From: Dioscorea cayenensis subsp. rotundata
Taxonomy: Eukaryota; Streptophyta; Magnoliopsida; Dioscoreales; Dioscoreaceae
DNA: 64,000 bases
Assembly (NCBI RefSeq): GCF_009730915.1
Contig: NC_052474.1
Span: 21,177,501-21,241,500 of the forward strand
Direction: 5' to 3'
In this document: piece by piece, positions 12,210 through 24,925 of the stretch
Layout of the letters: every line of letters starts with the position of its first letter
Position numbering within the stretch: position 1 is the first letter of the stretch
Notes under the pieces: model-generated
Told to the model about the DNA's origin: nothing
The model's input: only the letters and a program-made list of their open reading frames with translations
Database searches by the model: none
Made by a program: the position numbers and the translations under genes

Positions 12210-14064
12210 ATATATTTATAAATACATATTTTGTGATTAATGATTCGGAGTAATGAATGGAGGTAAAGAAGCTAAAAGCTTAAATGAATTAACAATGATT
12301 TAACTAAGTATTATATAGCAATGTGTGGGTAGATTCTTTGTGGATTAAGCATAAATGCATGTGTTTACTACATAATTACATGTGAATGAATGAAGATATA
12401 GATTCTTCATTTAATATTTGACGTAATATGTTGGATGCTCTTGTATTTTATTTAATTATCATTTTTTTAAAAGACAATTATTATATTTTAGAAATTAGCA
12501 TGGACCAAGTGTAGCCAGTATCTATCTCAGAAGAAGTTGTTCATTTGTAAATTTAGATGATTACTTATAAAGAAATAATTTCATTTTTTTTATATGTGAT
12601 TTTTTTATTTAAATTTGTGGGTTTGTTTTATGAATGTTTGGAATTACACATGTTTATTTATTAACTAAATAAAATAAATATTTATTTTAAGGGAAAAAGG
12701 TAATATATTCAACATTTAAATGTCTTTTTCATGCGTTAGAAAATTAAGTAAAAAACATTGATATTTGTCTTTTCAAATTACAAACAATAAATATTAATTG
12801 TTTGTTATAATTTAGTTGATATACTTAAATTAGTTTCAAACAAACATTTAAAAATTCATACATTCAATAAGTTTTTTTATATTTGTATCAACTACTTATA
12901 AAAATGGTTGGTTTTTAAATAAAATTTTTATAAAACTATTTGTTTATTAGGGCAAGCTTTAATTTCACATCTAAAAGTGATATATTTATGGAATAATTCT
13001 ATAATATATTAAAATATTTAAAAAAAAACATATTTTTGCTACGAGTTAAAATAAATATAGTTATGCCATAGCGGGGAAATAATAAATATACCAAATTAAT
13101 GTTACATCATAAGTCATTTGTTTTAAATAATTTGTTATAAATTATCACCGATTCTTACCAAGGGGGAAAATATGATATGAGGTGGGATAGGACTTATATA
13201 TATTTGCGAAACTTACTAAGAGATATTTTAATGCAAACTTAGTTTGGTTACTTTTTTATTTAACACATCAAGATATGTAATTACAACAATATATACAATT
13301 TCAAAGACTTAGTATTTCTAACATTCCCAATAGTTTGAAAATTATTTTAATAATTGTGTTTATTAATTTTTAGCCACGCCCAAGAGGGAAAAAAATAAAT
13401 TGCAAGTTTTTTTTTTCAAATGATTCATAAGTAAATCTTCATTGTTTCAGTTTGTTCAGAATCATTCTTTTTCATCTTGCTTTTCAACTCCTCCAGCTCA
13501 TCAATAAGTTTAGTAAATCTCTTATTCAAGTTTTCATTAGCATCTTTTAGATCCTATAATTCATATTTCACTTACATTTTTAGTGACAATATTATAAATA
13601 TTTTAAAGATGTCTTATAGTTTGTAATGCAACTTCATTTTAAGCTTCTTTATTTGCAAACGGCTTGAACCCGTATTGTTTGTGGTTTTTAAGTTTGTCTT
13701 CAAATTTTACATTGCCTACAAAACTTGGTTGACGATATAAATCACTTTTTTCACATTCATAACTCGGCGCTAGTGATTTTAATTTTTTGTGTATTTCCTT
13801 AAGCACTACTTTTAATTATGTAGTAGCAATAACATAATATTGATTTCCCATTTTTTAAGTTTTATCTATTGAATTCTAGAAGAGAAATGAAGTCCCATGC
13901 CAATAAATCCAATTACCACAATGTTGTAAGCAATTATAAATAACAAACAAGCTAATAATAATAATGTAATACATAATTTTTGTATATAGGTCAAAAAGGT
14001 CATAAAAACTAAAATGTACAAATTTTTAACTATATTTTTTTTTCAAAGTCAATGAGATGATCCA

Positions 14065-14095
<31 letters not shown>
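12210..14095. other. AT-rich intergenic DNA with a coiled-coil-like remnant
   Basis: Mostly featureless AT-rich sequence. On the minus strand about 13446-13550 reads NKRFTKLIDELEELKSKMKK, a short coiled-coil-like peptide without start or flanking frame, probably a decayed transposon protein. (TA)n lies at 14067-14094, against the next element. Confidence 0.4.
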
Positions 14096-14099
<4 letters not shown>

Positions 14100-15068
14100 T
14101 TTTAGTGGAAATTGCCAAAAAAACCCTTTAACTTTGTAAAATTGCCAAAAACACCCTGTTAGTTTTGCAATCCCCAAAATCCACCTCCTTTTAAACTCTA
14201 TGTTTTTCAAACCCCCAAACCCTGTAACGGATGTGAACGGAGTGAGTTTCAAATTTTTTGGACGAAAATGCCCTTGCATGGGGAGTCGTGACTGCATCCA
14301 TCTCGGCGATTTGAGAGGAAGTGCGTTTTTCGTGAGGAGGTAATCCCGAGAGACGAATTTATTGGAGCCGTTTACTTGCTTTTTTTCTCAACTCACGCCT
14401 TCAGCCTTTTCCATTTCCAGTGCTCCGAGTTGTCTCGACTGCGCGAAGCCTCTCGTAATTGGCATTTCATCGCCTTTTTCCCTTTCCACTCGGTATCTCG
14501 AAGGAGAAGTCCCCTGCTAGACTAGTTTGCATTTCATCGCTTGCAGATCTAAGGTATTGAGTATGGTTTTTATGTTAACCTGCTCACATAAAGAAAGATT
14601 TTTTTCGGTTTTGTTTTGTGCTCCCTGTTTTTGTTGGAAGATATTGAAGTCTATGGGATTTCTCACTGGGGTTTTGTTAATCTGAGGGAGATTTCTGGCT
14701 GGGGTTTTGTTTTGTTTTGCATTTTTCGTATGTATACACTATTGAAATAGTTTTTCGATTGTTATGATTTGTGTAATATTTATAATGTACATTTCACCTT
14801 CGCTTTGATATAGTTGCAGCTTTTTACAAAGGAGGTTGACGTTTAAGAAATGAGATGTTACGAGTTTTAAAAATTTGTTGTCTCTATTTAAGTATTCTCG
14901 TCTCGCTTAAAATGGGTCTCTATTTAACATTTTATATCACTCGTTTAATAACTGAGAGTTTACCGCTTTTAAAACCTTATATTTCCGCTTAAACTTTTGT
15001 CAATCTTCGCATGTCGAATGTGTTGTTATTGTCGCGAGGCTTGTGATTATGGCGGTCGACCCTAGTTA

Positions 15069-18000
15069 ATGGGCGATGCTATTTGGCACCTGGGTTGTGG
15101 AGACCTTAGTGAATTGAAAGATAACATGACCCCTCGACATCTGGGAGATTATTCGAAAGACACGCGTTTGCAGCATTCATTTGAAAGTGGAAGCTATATA
15201 CCAAGAGAGGCCCTTCTTGATTCTCTTGCAAAGCATGCGATGGTCGCACTCAATAAATTCAAGATCGGGGAAAGCATGCTGAGTTTCAGGCCTCAAGATG
15301 TGGCCCTCGTTCTTGGTCTACGTTGCGATGGCGACGCGATGGTCTTTCGAAGAAGAAAAACCGGTCGGCGTTTGAAGGGCGGTATCTATCAAAGACCTAC
15401 GAGAGACAGAGACTCCATCAAGAGCACTCAGTGCAACTTGTTCGACGGAGGGGAAGAAGATAATTTTGTCAAACTCCTAATGGTGTACCTGCATGGGAGA
15501 TGATCCTCTTCCCAAATACATCATGCTCGGTTCGAACGGATCGTTGCTTACGTCGATGATCTACCGGCCCATTGGGGCGATACACGTAGGGCGTGAGCGA
15601 CGCTGAGTGGCTTATGGAGGATATTCCACAAGCGGTAGCCGAGTGCAAGATAGATGCTTGCCGGGAAGAAGACCCGACACAGTGTACATTAAGGGTTGCT
15701 CGGTCGCTTTAACGTCTCGGTTTTACTGGTGGCCGAGAGCGGGAAGAAAGTCCGTTTCGGCAAGATCCCAAGGATCTTTGCTGCTACGGTGAAAGTACTT
15801 ACCGGAAGCAAGCGACGGTAGAAAACGAGCTTGTCATCGCTCGATGGAAAAAGAGGTAATAAATCATAGACAATGTTTAACATAAGTCTTTAATGTTTAA
15901 ACATTTTTATTTAGCGTTTAACTTTAGTATTTACCGTTTAAAAACTTATTAAATACGGGTTTTTAAATATTTTGTTCTCCCTTTAATTATATTCTATAAC
16001 GTTTAAATATATAAGCAGCTACTGTTTAAATATAGTTTTTATAGTTTAAAATGAATGATTTAACTGAAATTGTTTGGTTTACATATGTTAGTTTCTCGAA
16101 ATTTGGTTCGGCCGAATCTTTGAAGAAGAAATATTTGTTGGGGCAACCGGCGGATGGATGCCATACTCCGGAACCACTTGCTCGGCGGGATGAGAGGGCG
16201 GCAGCCTCTATCATGCTAGCTGGGACGCCGTTCTCCCTACTTCCCGACCCTGCAGCGCCACGCGTTCCTCGGCACGGAGAAGCCCTCTCCTACCCCGGCA
16301 AATTGCAACAACCCCCTACCACGACAACAGCAGTCCCCGATTGCTGGCACTCCCCGACCATGGCGGCCCTCCGTCGTGGCAGCCCCATCGGTGACATTAG
16401 GTGAAGATGTCACGCAACTCTTATCTGAGCATGCCGGATATTGATGACCAAGTTTCCTCGGCAGTCGCTCGTGTTGAAGCTGGAAGGACGTTCGCGACAT
16501 TGCTGCAATCCCTCGAAAGAACCGGACGCCGGGACGAGCAGTGCGTCGAGTGGCAGCGATGACATCATCGGGAAGAGTCGTTTCCAAAGCGGCCACATTC
16601 GAAGAGACTTGCGAAAGAGAGGAGAACAATCACGCCTCTGTCTCCACCGCCGGTGACGATGAAACAATAGCGACACCATCGGTGGTGATCGTTTGTTGTT
16701 GAGAAGGACATCGTAGATGATGTGGCCGATCTGCATTGCTGAGAAGGCCGTTGACTCTCTTCTCGATGAAATCCTCGACACAGGTGGAACCGGTGCCCAC
16801 GAGATGCGGCATCAAAGATGGACACAATCCCTAAAGATCAAGAAACAAGTTAAGGGTGTGTCTCCCATTGATGTTGTTGTCGTGGCCGCGGCTGAGAAGA
16901 TCGTCGTGAATCCGTTCGTGCGTGGCCGATACCAGCAGACCCAGCGGGGACACGATCCCAGCACAACAAGAACCATGTAAGGATGTGCTGCGGTTAATCT
17001 TGTCGCCGATGCGTCCCCGCGTCGAGCTGGGGACACGATCCCACAACAAGAACAACCATGTAAGGATGTATCTGCGGTTGATGTTGTCGCCATCGTCCCC
17101 GCGTCGAAGGAAGATCTCTGCTGAAGACCGGACCGAGGAGCGAGAGAGATGATCAGAGGCCCGATCAAAGAAAATTGGACCGACGGGCTCGGAAAGCTTT
17201 TATTCGAAGAAGAAGAAATGGGTTGGCACTGAGTCGTCTTAACAAAATCGAGCGGGGAGTTGATGAGGATCTTCCTCAGCTGCTCTATGGAGTCGGAGTA
17301 AGTGTAAAGTTTTTATGATATTATTTAAAGGTTTTATTGTAGTGTTTAACTATTACCTAATAGTGTTTAATACCTTTATGTTATCATTTAATTTGTCTAC
17401 TTAACGTTTAATTATATATAATATCATGTAACAATTGATAATATCGATTTAAATATTTCTGATATGGTCTTATTATATACATTGTCGTTTAACCTCGATT
17501 GTTTGTAGTGTGGAAGAATGACATATTGCTCGGCTCTCACCGCGACAAATTATACTCACCGCTGAGGGGAAGGAGATGGTCATCGATGATGTGATGGGCG
17601 CTTTCAGTGTGCATAATCTAGAGTCGGGTGAAGCGAGCCCGTATCCTACATGAAGCGCCTCCGTCACGCAGAGCAGCTTATTTGTTTTATGTCGAAGCGA
17701 GACGGCGACTAACCGATATATGGCTATGATCGGGGATGTTGTGCATAAGCGCATGAAGTTCAAAATTGTCATCCTCCGAGTAATCATGAATGACCACTTC
17801 CATGTCAGTACGTCACCGGACGATGATAAACAAAAATACTGAGCGTTATTCTTACGTATCAAAAGTACGATAAGGACGACGCGTTGGACGTGGTAAGTTC
17901 TTTAATTATGTCAGATTAATATACGTGTGGTATTTAAATCGGTATTCTAATCTCGACTTGCATATCTAGATAGCGGAATCTGACTCGACGATTGTGCCGA

Positions 18001-18240
18001 TATGGAGTTCGTCGGGTCGGCGATAAAAGTACACTGCGTCGTGTCGATGCGAAACCCCAGCGCGAAAACAAAGGAGGCGTCGCATTACTGCTGAGTCGTC
18101 ATGCGGTTTTATCGAGCATTACTGGGAGGGTGAGAAGTTACTGACTACAGCAGACGGGCGTTCCTTACCTCGGATTAGATGTATATTACGCGTACTTAAG
18201 GAGGAAGTAGGCGCGTCCCAATCACGATGAAAGAGGGGTC
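15069..18240 (+). pseudogene. Broken transposon gene: plant-mobile-domain-like N-terminus plus Ulp1/C48 cysteine protease
   Basis: The open stretch 15069-15503 contains FRPQDVALVLGLRCDG, characteristic of the mobile-domain-like N-terminal region of plant transposon Ulp1 proteins. Conserved text continues in shifting frames to 15858 (LFPNTSCS, WLMEDIPQAVAECK, YIKGCSVAL, VRFGKIPRI). Further fragments follow at 16090-17290, then the protease part: NDHFHV with the expected catalytic His (about 17790), and near 18090-18140 a Cys followed by a stop, then VMRF and, after a frame change, IEHYWEGEKLLT. The Asp and Gln of the C48 active site cannot be placed safely. Probable introns lie at 15859-16085, 17297-17505 and 17893-17970. 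Such proteases process SUMO-like conjugates; no function is likely for this copy as read. Confidence 0.75.
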
Positions 18241-18605
18241 GTCACAAGCGGAGTTAATTTTTGTTTTGAATAACATGTCAGTATGTCCGATACAATTTTG
18301 TTTTGAATGTAAATCTGGACAAATTCAATTCATTGTTTTCGTGTTGAAGAACATGACTTGTATATCTGCAATGTAAATTTTGTTTGTTTTTCAATTGTAA
18401 AGCGAGTTAAATTTTCATTCGAGTTCGTTTCATTGTTTAATTTCGTTGTAGTTGTGTACGTTTCCGTTTCGTTGTTTAAATATACCATATATCGTTTAAA
18501 CATCGATTTGAAATATTTCAAATTACAGTGTATCCGTTTAAAATAACAATGTCTCTGTTTAAATCATTCAATTCGTTGTAAAGAGTAAGTAAGAGTTTAA
18601 ATATG
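15868..18605 (+). repeat. Clusters of GTTTAA hexamers, plus orientation
   Basis: Three probable introns or flanks (15868-16050, 17330-17495, 18410-18605) each carry four to seven copies of GTTTAA, often preceded by T or C, spaced roughly 15-40 bases apart, and hardly any of the reverse TTAAAC. A fourth plus-oriented cluster lies beyond the gap at 22490-22700. The opposite orientation occurs at 19225-19380, 20670-20815 and 23820-23960, in the territory of the minus-strand gene. Confidence 0.7.
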
Positions 18606-18639
18606 GAGGAGTTGCCCGTTAATACACTGATGTTTCCGC

Positions 18640-20460
18640 ATCGCGTGGTTGACTTATTACAAATGCCTAGTCGTCATGGGTTCGTTTCAAGATCGTCCGA
18701 TTGTGACCGGATCCATGGCGTGCAGCGCAATGTAACTTCGCGGACATCAAACGCTTCGACTCGATCCTCTTTTCGTCTAGGCCGCCCGGCTTACTTCTCG
18801 TCATACGGTGATCATGCAAAGCTCGATTCCGGAAACTGCAAGGCTGTCGTCGTCGGGTATGGGGAATATAACTTCCTTGTATGCAGGTTTGTAATTGTAT
18901 CGATGGTGAAGTACCCGCTAATAAATCGATGTACGTTGGTGTCATCGTGCGTTATTGGCTGTAGCGTGTTTCTGAGGATACCATAGACTTGCTACCCGTT
19001 CGACGTGAACGAGTCCCTAATGGCGAGATCCAGCAGGAGTTCTTTACTGATCAGAGTCGAGCCATTAACGATCATCGACCGACGACCAACCACGAAGATT
19101 TCGGTTGTCTCAACGATGATCTCTGCAGCCCGAATGTATGCGGGGCGTAAATAGGTCTCGGGTTTGTTCGACTTGTCGTCAGTTTCACATAACGTGCGCA
19201 TCGACTTAGACACGACAAATAAGGTTAAACAAAGGTGATGGTTAAATAATTCGTAAACATGGTTAAATATTATTGTAAATATTTTAAGCGAAAGGATTAA
19301 TATTTAAAGTCGAAGAAAAGTGTAATTAAACAAAGATTGAGAATGTTTAAAGGGTAGCACTACTAAATGTTAAGTGTAAACCAACATTCAGCGAGACCTT
19401 ATGGAAGTCGTCACTCGTCGCGGTAAAGTGGCGAGCTTCCTTGATCCAAGCGTTGAGCGACTCGCGGCGTTTGAATACATCTCACAGCGATGCGCCTCGA
19501 CGAGATGAGATTACCCGATATGCCATATCGGTTGTTAATCGACCCGATGATGAGCTTGGTGATGCGGCCCGTGGTTCATTCACGGTATCATCGAAGTCTT
19601 TAGCGTGGATGCCAGCATAATGTGGAAGCATATAGACCAGCACTCCTCCCTCAGATGCGCTTCCCAAGTTTGACATTGGCTTCGTAAAATTGCCCAAATG
19701 TCGAAGGCGATCGTGTGGCGAAGAAGGGAAGACTCTCGCAGTGCGCTCAGGCCCTTGGACTGTCCGAAGCGAAGGTAATTATCTCATGATAATCTCCATC
19801 CTCGTGATCAAGGCGTCGCCCAACCTAGATATGAACCATTCGATTGGCGTCGGTCTCGTTATCGAGTATCACGAAGGCGACGTGGACCATTGTTTCCATC
19901 TTTCCTGTGCGCATGGGTAGTGTGCGATATTTTCGAGGAGGTGGGTACCGTCGAGCTCTTGACTGCGAGCCCTCTTGAATCCCGCAATACCGCAGCAGCG
20001 GAAAGAAAGGGTACCGCGTTTAAAAGCGATCACCGTCTCTTTTCACGATCGCCAGCGCTAGCAGGTTGTCTCGGCCGCCTCATCGCGTACAGCGAAACAG
20101 TCGTGGGCGGAGATGTCACTCGTGACGAGGACCACACGGGCGTACTCTTTTCCCAACCAAGCCTGCTTGTATGGTATGTGGACACCATGTTCCTGCGTAG
20201 TCCTTCCGAATGTCGATGGTCGCTTATACGAGGACGGTCCCTTGAGCTTACGAATCACTCGTCGCTACTTAGTTTTGGAGCGGCTTTTCGGATCGGCGAT
20301 TAGACCTATACCACCACCGCAAGTGTGTGGCCAGGTTGATTGTTTTGATCTAAAGTATTTTTGTTATACTCTTTTGATGCATGAAAGAGCGTCGGTAATG
20401 ACACATCATCGGCCCAGCATTCGCGTCGGGCCACGATGTTTTTACGCTTCTTTATGAATT
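18640..20460 (-). pseudogene. Broken MURA-type MULE transposase
   Basis: Minus-strand fragments appear in the order of a MURA protein. GVHIPYKQAWLGKEYARVVL (about 20100-20200); MVHVAFVILDNETD and EDGDYHEIITF of the DDE region (about 19780-19890); KDFDDTVNEPRAASP (about 19570); SLNAWIKEARHF (about 19410-19460), which includes the catalytic-Glu region; and KPETYLRPAYIRAAEIIVE with VGRRS. Then QVYGI of the SWIM finger (about 18990), DTNVHRFISGYFTID (about 18915-18955) and HGSGHNRT of a C-terminal zinc knuckle whose Cys residues are partly lost (about 18690). Fragments shift frame repeatedly. Upstream exons probably lie at 20500-23560 and inside the gap; the Asp/Glu-rich-antisense tract at 23450-23480 could belong to the N-terminus. 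Confidence 0.8.
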
Positions 20461-20669
20461 TAGTCAAAATTCCTTTTGATTGCGTGATTTGATACATCCA
20501 CGGAAATGTTCGACGTCAAAAGCGTTCATCGATATCAATGAAGCGCCGGAATGATCGTGACGAGGAAGGAAGACATCCGCGCCCGTCAGAGATCATAGGA
20601 ATAGATATGAGCACTCGCGAGAATGCGAATTCCTGCTAACACTTCGGTCAGAATGAAAAGATCGATATG

Positions 20670-23600
20670 TTAAGCGGAGAATATAATGTTTGAGTGATAA
20701 TGACAATATTTAAGCGTTAAATTAAATACTTAAGCGGGTTAACTAATAAGCGTAAGCGACCAGTGCAAGATTTTTAACTAGTAGCCGGACATATTTAAAC
20801 ACTAAAGCGACAGAACCCAGTAGACGATTAAAAGAGAAGGAACTCTGACAGGAGCGTTTTCATTAGGATTCGCGATGGCGTTTTGCATCTCGACAGCCAA
20901 GATCAACTCACAGACATTTGAAGATGGGTGCCGTAGCAGCGTCCGTTGAAGTCGGCGCTGGTTTATCGGGATGAGCGTTTTATGTCCATGCGGATGTGAT
21001 GAACTTAACCGACAATAGAAACTTGAGGACCTCTTATCGCGAATCTCGGTAACACCAACTCCCGAAGTCGAGCCGTGAGCATTTAGCACTGTTCTTTGTA
21101 CCGTTGAATCTAGTAATACCACAAAACTCTCCATAATATATCGATTCGAAAAGCAAAAGGTCGATACAAACCAAATGAAATGAAGAACAAAAATAAGCGA
21201 AGAAGAAGAAGAAGATGTAAACAAACAAACAATGATCGGATAAGCGAGTCGTATATATATATTATGTCAGGATGAAGACAAAAAGTGCATAGAGGTTAGG
21301 ACTAGACGTGATGTGATTAGGGCGGTATTTTCCTCCATCCCAAGAGCAAAAAGTAAAAATATATGTCACTGTCGCGATGACAGACATATTGTCATCGCTC
21401 GACATGAGTATCTGTTTAAATGTAGAGTATTTTATGAGCAATACGTAACCNNNNNNNNNNNNNNNNNNNNNNNNNNNNNNNNNNNNNNNNNNNNNNNNNN
21501 NNNNNNNNNNNNNNNNNNNNNNNNNNNNNNNNNNNNNNNNNNNNNNNNNNNNNNNNNNNNNNNNNNNNNNNNNNNNNNNNNNNNNNNNNNNNNNNNNNNN
21601 NNNNNNNNNNNNNNNNNNNNNNNNNNNNNNNNNNNNNNNNNNNNNNNNNNNNNNNNNNNNNNNNNNNNNNNNNNNNNNNNNNNNNNNNNNNNNNNNNNNN
21701 NNNNNNNNNNNNNNNNNNNNNNNNNNNNNNNNNNNNNNNNNNNNNNNNNNNNNNNNNNNNNNNNNNNNNNNNNNNNNNNNNNNNNNNNNNNNNNNNNNNN
21801 NNNNNNNNNNNNNNNNNNNNNNNNNNNNNNNNNNNNNNNNNNNNNNNNNNNNNNNNNNNNNNNNNNNNNNNNNNNNNNNNNNNNNNNNNNNNNNNNNNNN
21901 NNNNNNNNNNNNNNNNNNNNNNNNNNNNNNNNNNNNNNNNNNNNNNNNNNNNNNNNNNNNNNNNNNNNNNNNNNNNNNNNNNNNNNNNNNNNNNNNNNNN
22001 NNNNNNNNNNNNNNNNNNNNNNNNNNNNNNNNNNNNNNNNNNNNNNNNNNNNNNNNNNNNNNNNNNNNNNNNNNNNNNNNNNNNNNNNNNNNNNNNNNNN
22101 NNNNNNNNNNNNNNNNNNNNNNNNNNNNNNNNNNNNNNNNNNNNNNNNNNNNNNNNNNNNNNNNNNNNNNNNNNNNNNNNNNNNNNNNNNNNNNNNNNNN
22201 NNNNNNNNNNNNNNNNNNNNNNNNNNNNNNNNNNNNNNNNNNNNNNNNNNNNNNNNNNNNNNNNNNNNNNNNNNNNNNNNNNNNNNNNNNNNNNNNNNNN
22301 NNNNNNNNNNNNNNNNNNNNNNNNNNNNNNNNNNNNNNNNNNNNNNNNNNNNNNNNNNNNNNNNNNNNNNNNNNNNNNNNNNNNNNNNNNNNNNNNNNNN
22401 NNNNNNNNNNNNNNNNNNNNNNNNNNNNNNNNNNNNNNNNNNNNNNNNNNGAAGTTACGGCTGTTGTAAACGCCAAGCTTTTGTATGTTTAAAGCGAGAT
22501 ACACATAGTGTTTTAAAATAGCTGGGTTAGCTTCGTTTAACTAGAGTACTATATCATGTAAATAATATGTTATTGTTTAGTCGAACGCGTCAGCGACATC
22601 GCGGCGTTGCTAGATGGGCTACCTCCCGGTCGTCGTTTAAAACATATTTCACGTATTTTCTTAAACACCGTTGTCATTGTTTAAAGAGTAACTTGAGTAT
22701 TGTTTAACTTTTTCTATCGTTCTGATGACGTTGTTTCCATTGTTTTACTAGGTCTCTGCTTAAAATTTCGAGAGTTCACGCCACCAATCACGATTGCTTT
22801 TCGCTTTTATTTATAAAAGATTTACAACATTTACAACATTTACAAAAGATTTACAACATTTACAACGTCCGCTTCTGGACTTTGGAGCGCTCACGACTCG
22901 ACCCTGTATATCGAAACAAGTGCCTCAGACATTCGAACGCTCACAGTGGCCTGATAACAAAGCGCATCAACCTTCGAACACGCAAAGCGTACTAACATTA
23001 GGTTAAACAACACACATTCATGAAAACGACTATTAATCAATGTGTCGTGGTAGGGACTTAAAGCGCACGTGATCCCGATAGCTAAACAGCGAGCGTCATA
23101 GCCAGACAATCGACGCGAATTTTCTTAAAGCGTTAACGGAAAGTCTCAAGCGGTAAAATGTCAGACCCTCGTACAAGGACGTTTACTTTGATCTCCTCCT
23201 CTAGAGAATCCTCACGATCACGCGATACGTGAAAACTTTCTTTTCATACCCAAGTCGAAATGCTCTCTTAATTGCTTTCCTCGTCCATCACTGGAGAATC
23301 CTCTGCGATTCGAGCAGATGTAGAGGACTTGCACTAGGCAGAAAGATAGTTTAACTAGTTCTGTGACTACGGCTAATCGATCTCTCGAGATAGGGCAAGA
23401 AGACCGCGAAACATCCTTTCGGGATAGAGTGGTTTGCCCATGGGAAGGGAGGAAGAGGAGGAGGAGGAGGAGGAGGATGACGAGGGACGATTTGTGGGTT
23501 GGTTGTCCAGCTGGGGGAGGTTCTTCACAGTTATTTGATGGTGCTGAAGTCCACAAGCTGGTACTCTTCGTGATCCGAGAAAAAGTTAAGCACGCGTTAG

Positions 23601-23960
23601 CAAGCGCTTTGGTGATCGAGCGATGCAGATATCTAACGGAGATGTTCTGTTACTGCTGCATAAGAATTAACGCCGCTAGTTAATTCTACGCACGGATACC
23701 ATACACTCTGCACACTACGCGCCATACGCCAACAATTCAGGATCGAACGAAAAAGATCACAGCTTTTCACGTAGAGACTTTCAGAATTTACGCGTTTATG
23801 AATGAGTTATACACGAAAGATAACGTTAAACGAGAGATGGGAAGTATTAAACGGATGTGATAATTATTAAACATATTAGTAAAATATTTAAGCGGATAAT
23901 AGCAAATAGTTAAACATTATTTAAAAATATCTGAATAGATAACCGTAAAGCGAGAAGAAC
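20670..23960 (-). repeat. Clusters of TTAAAC/TTAAGC (GTTTAA on the minus strand)
   Basis: At 20670-20815 and 23820-23960 (also 19225-19380) the same motif recurs on the opposite strand: GTTAAAC, ATTAAAC and TTAAGCG spaced at short intervals. This matches minus-strand transcription of the MURA gene. The plus-oriented island at 22490-22700 breaks the pattern and may mark a rearrangement at the gap. Confidence 0.6.
21451..22450. other. Assembly gap of exactly 1,000 Ns
   Basis: A run of 1,000 N characters inside the large MULE. The round length indicates a placeholder, so the true size is unknown. Any long ORF spanning it is an artefact. Confidence 0.99.
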
Positions 23961-24672
23961 TTTTACAATGAAATGAACTCGTCGTAATTATCTGCTCTGC
24001 TCGTCGTAATACAACTTTACGACCATAAAGCTAGAAGGCAGTAACGATCGCCTACTCTCTCGATAATAAAATCGATCATGCTCGATTTTGAAGATGAAGC
24101 CTGCAGCCTATGACCCGATGGAAATCAATTTCCTTTTACGACCGGAATTTATATATTTCGGAGTATGATAATGAGGAGAACAACAAGATGTAATGTAACT
24201 CTTGCCATTTTCTATCGAAAACCAAGAGAAAGTCCCTTCAAAAAGGTTGAACGTGATGTGATTTTGGTGACTTTCGCTTCATCAATTTTCGAGGGCTAAA
24301 ATGGGATTTCACAATATGGACGCATTTGAAGTGAGCGGTGGGGGTAAAGGGAAGTTAAACACTAAAGTCTGGCTCACGTGGTGTCATAAAGTAGAAGGGG
24401 TTTTGGGAAGTTTTGAAAATTACGAGGGGTGAACAGTAATTTTCCCTATATATATATATATATATTAGTTTACATCAGATGATATAAAATAAGAGAAAAG
24501 AATATTGAAAGCAACGTATAAAATTGGAATTTAGTGATTCTTTCTTGCCAACATACCTACCACAAAGGCACAAACCTAAAAATGTAAAATCTCGTGGTCC
24601 ACTTGAAAATTTCAAATCTTTTGGAAAGCTAAATTCAATCATGGCACACAATATGATTATATATATATATAT

Positions 24673-24925
24673 AGCAAAATATCCTATAGACGTCCATAGA
24701 TAAAAAATTTATAGACATCAAATCATTAATTGTTGAATTGTGATCTAATAACCGACATTGATAAACGGTAATATTATATAATGTACTGTTCTAAATAGTA
24801 ATTACTGTATTTGTTACAGTATTAACTACTATTTATTAATATTAGTTGTTGGATTTAGATTCAATAACTGATAATGGATGTCCATTAATTTTTTATCTTT
24901 GGACATTTATAGATGAATGATTATA
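24673..24925. mobile_element. MITE copy A, inserted in a (TA)n tract
   Basis: About 250 bp with inverted ends: 'gacgtccatagataaaaaat' at the left; the right end, on the other strand, contains 'tccaaagataaaaaat'. It is flanked on both sides by TA runs, consistent with TA-targeted insertion. The interior (two 'ttgttg(a/g)at' type half-repeats, 'cagtaatta') resembles copy B at 26089. Confidence 0.55.

Larger units (their letters stand above)
14096..24452. mobile_element. Kaonashi-like MULE remnant (MURA convergent with mobile-domain/Ulp1 gene), contains assembly gap
   Basis: A GC-richer block between (TA)n tracts, with plus-strand coding fragments for an Ulp1-type protein (15069-18240) and minus-strand fragments for a MURA transposase (18640-20460, N-terminal part probably further right). 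Kaonashi MULEs of plants, which carry a Ulp1-like protease gene and often lack long TIRs, are the best match. Its ends are only weakly inverted (TAGTGGAAATT at the left; TAGGGAAAATT on the other strand at the right), so 14096 and 24452 are set by the change in composition and the flanking TA runs. Both genes are broken by many frameshifts and stops, and 1,000 Ns interrupt the right half. Confidence 0.75.

Noticed and set aside
21262..22521. Very long ORFs on both strands (about 360-400 codons)
   Set aside because: They consist mostly of undetermined residues across the 1,000-N gap.
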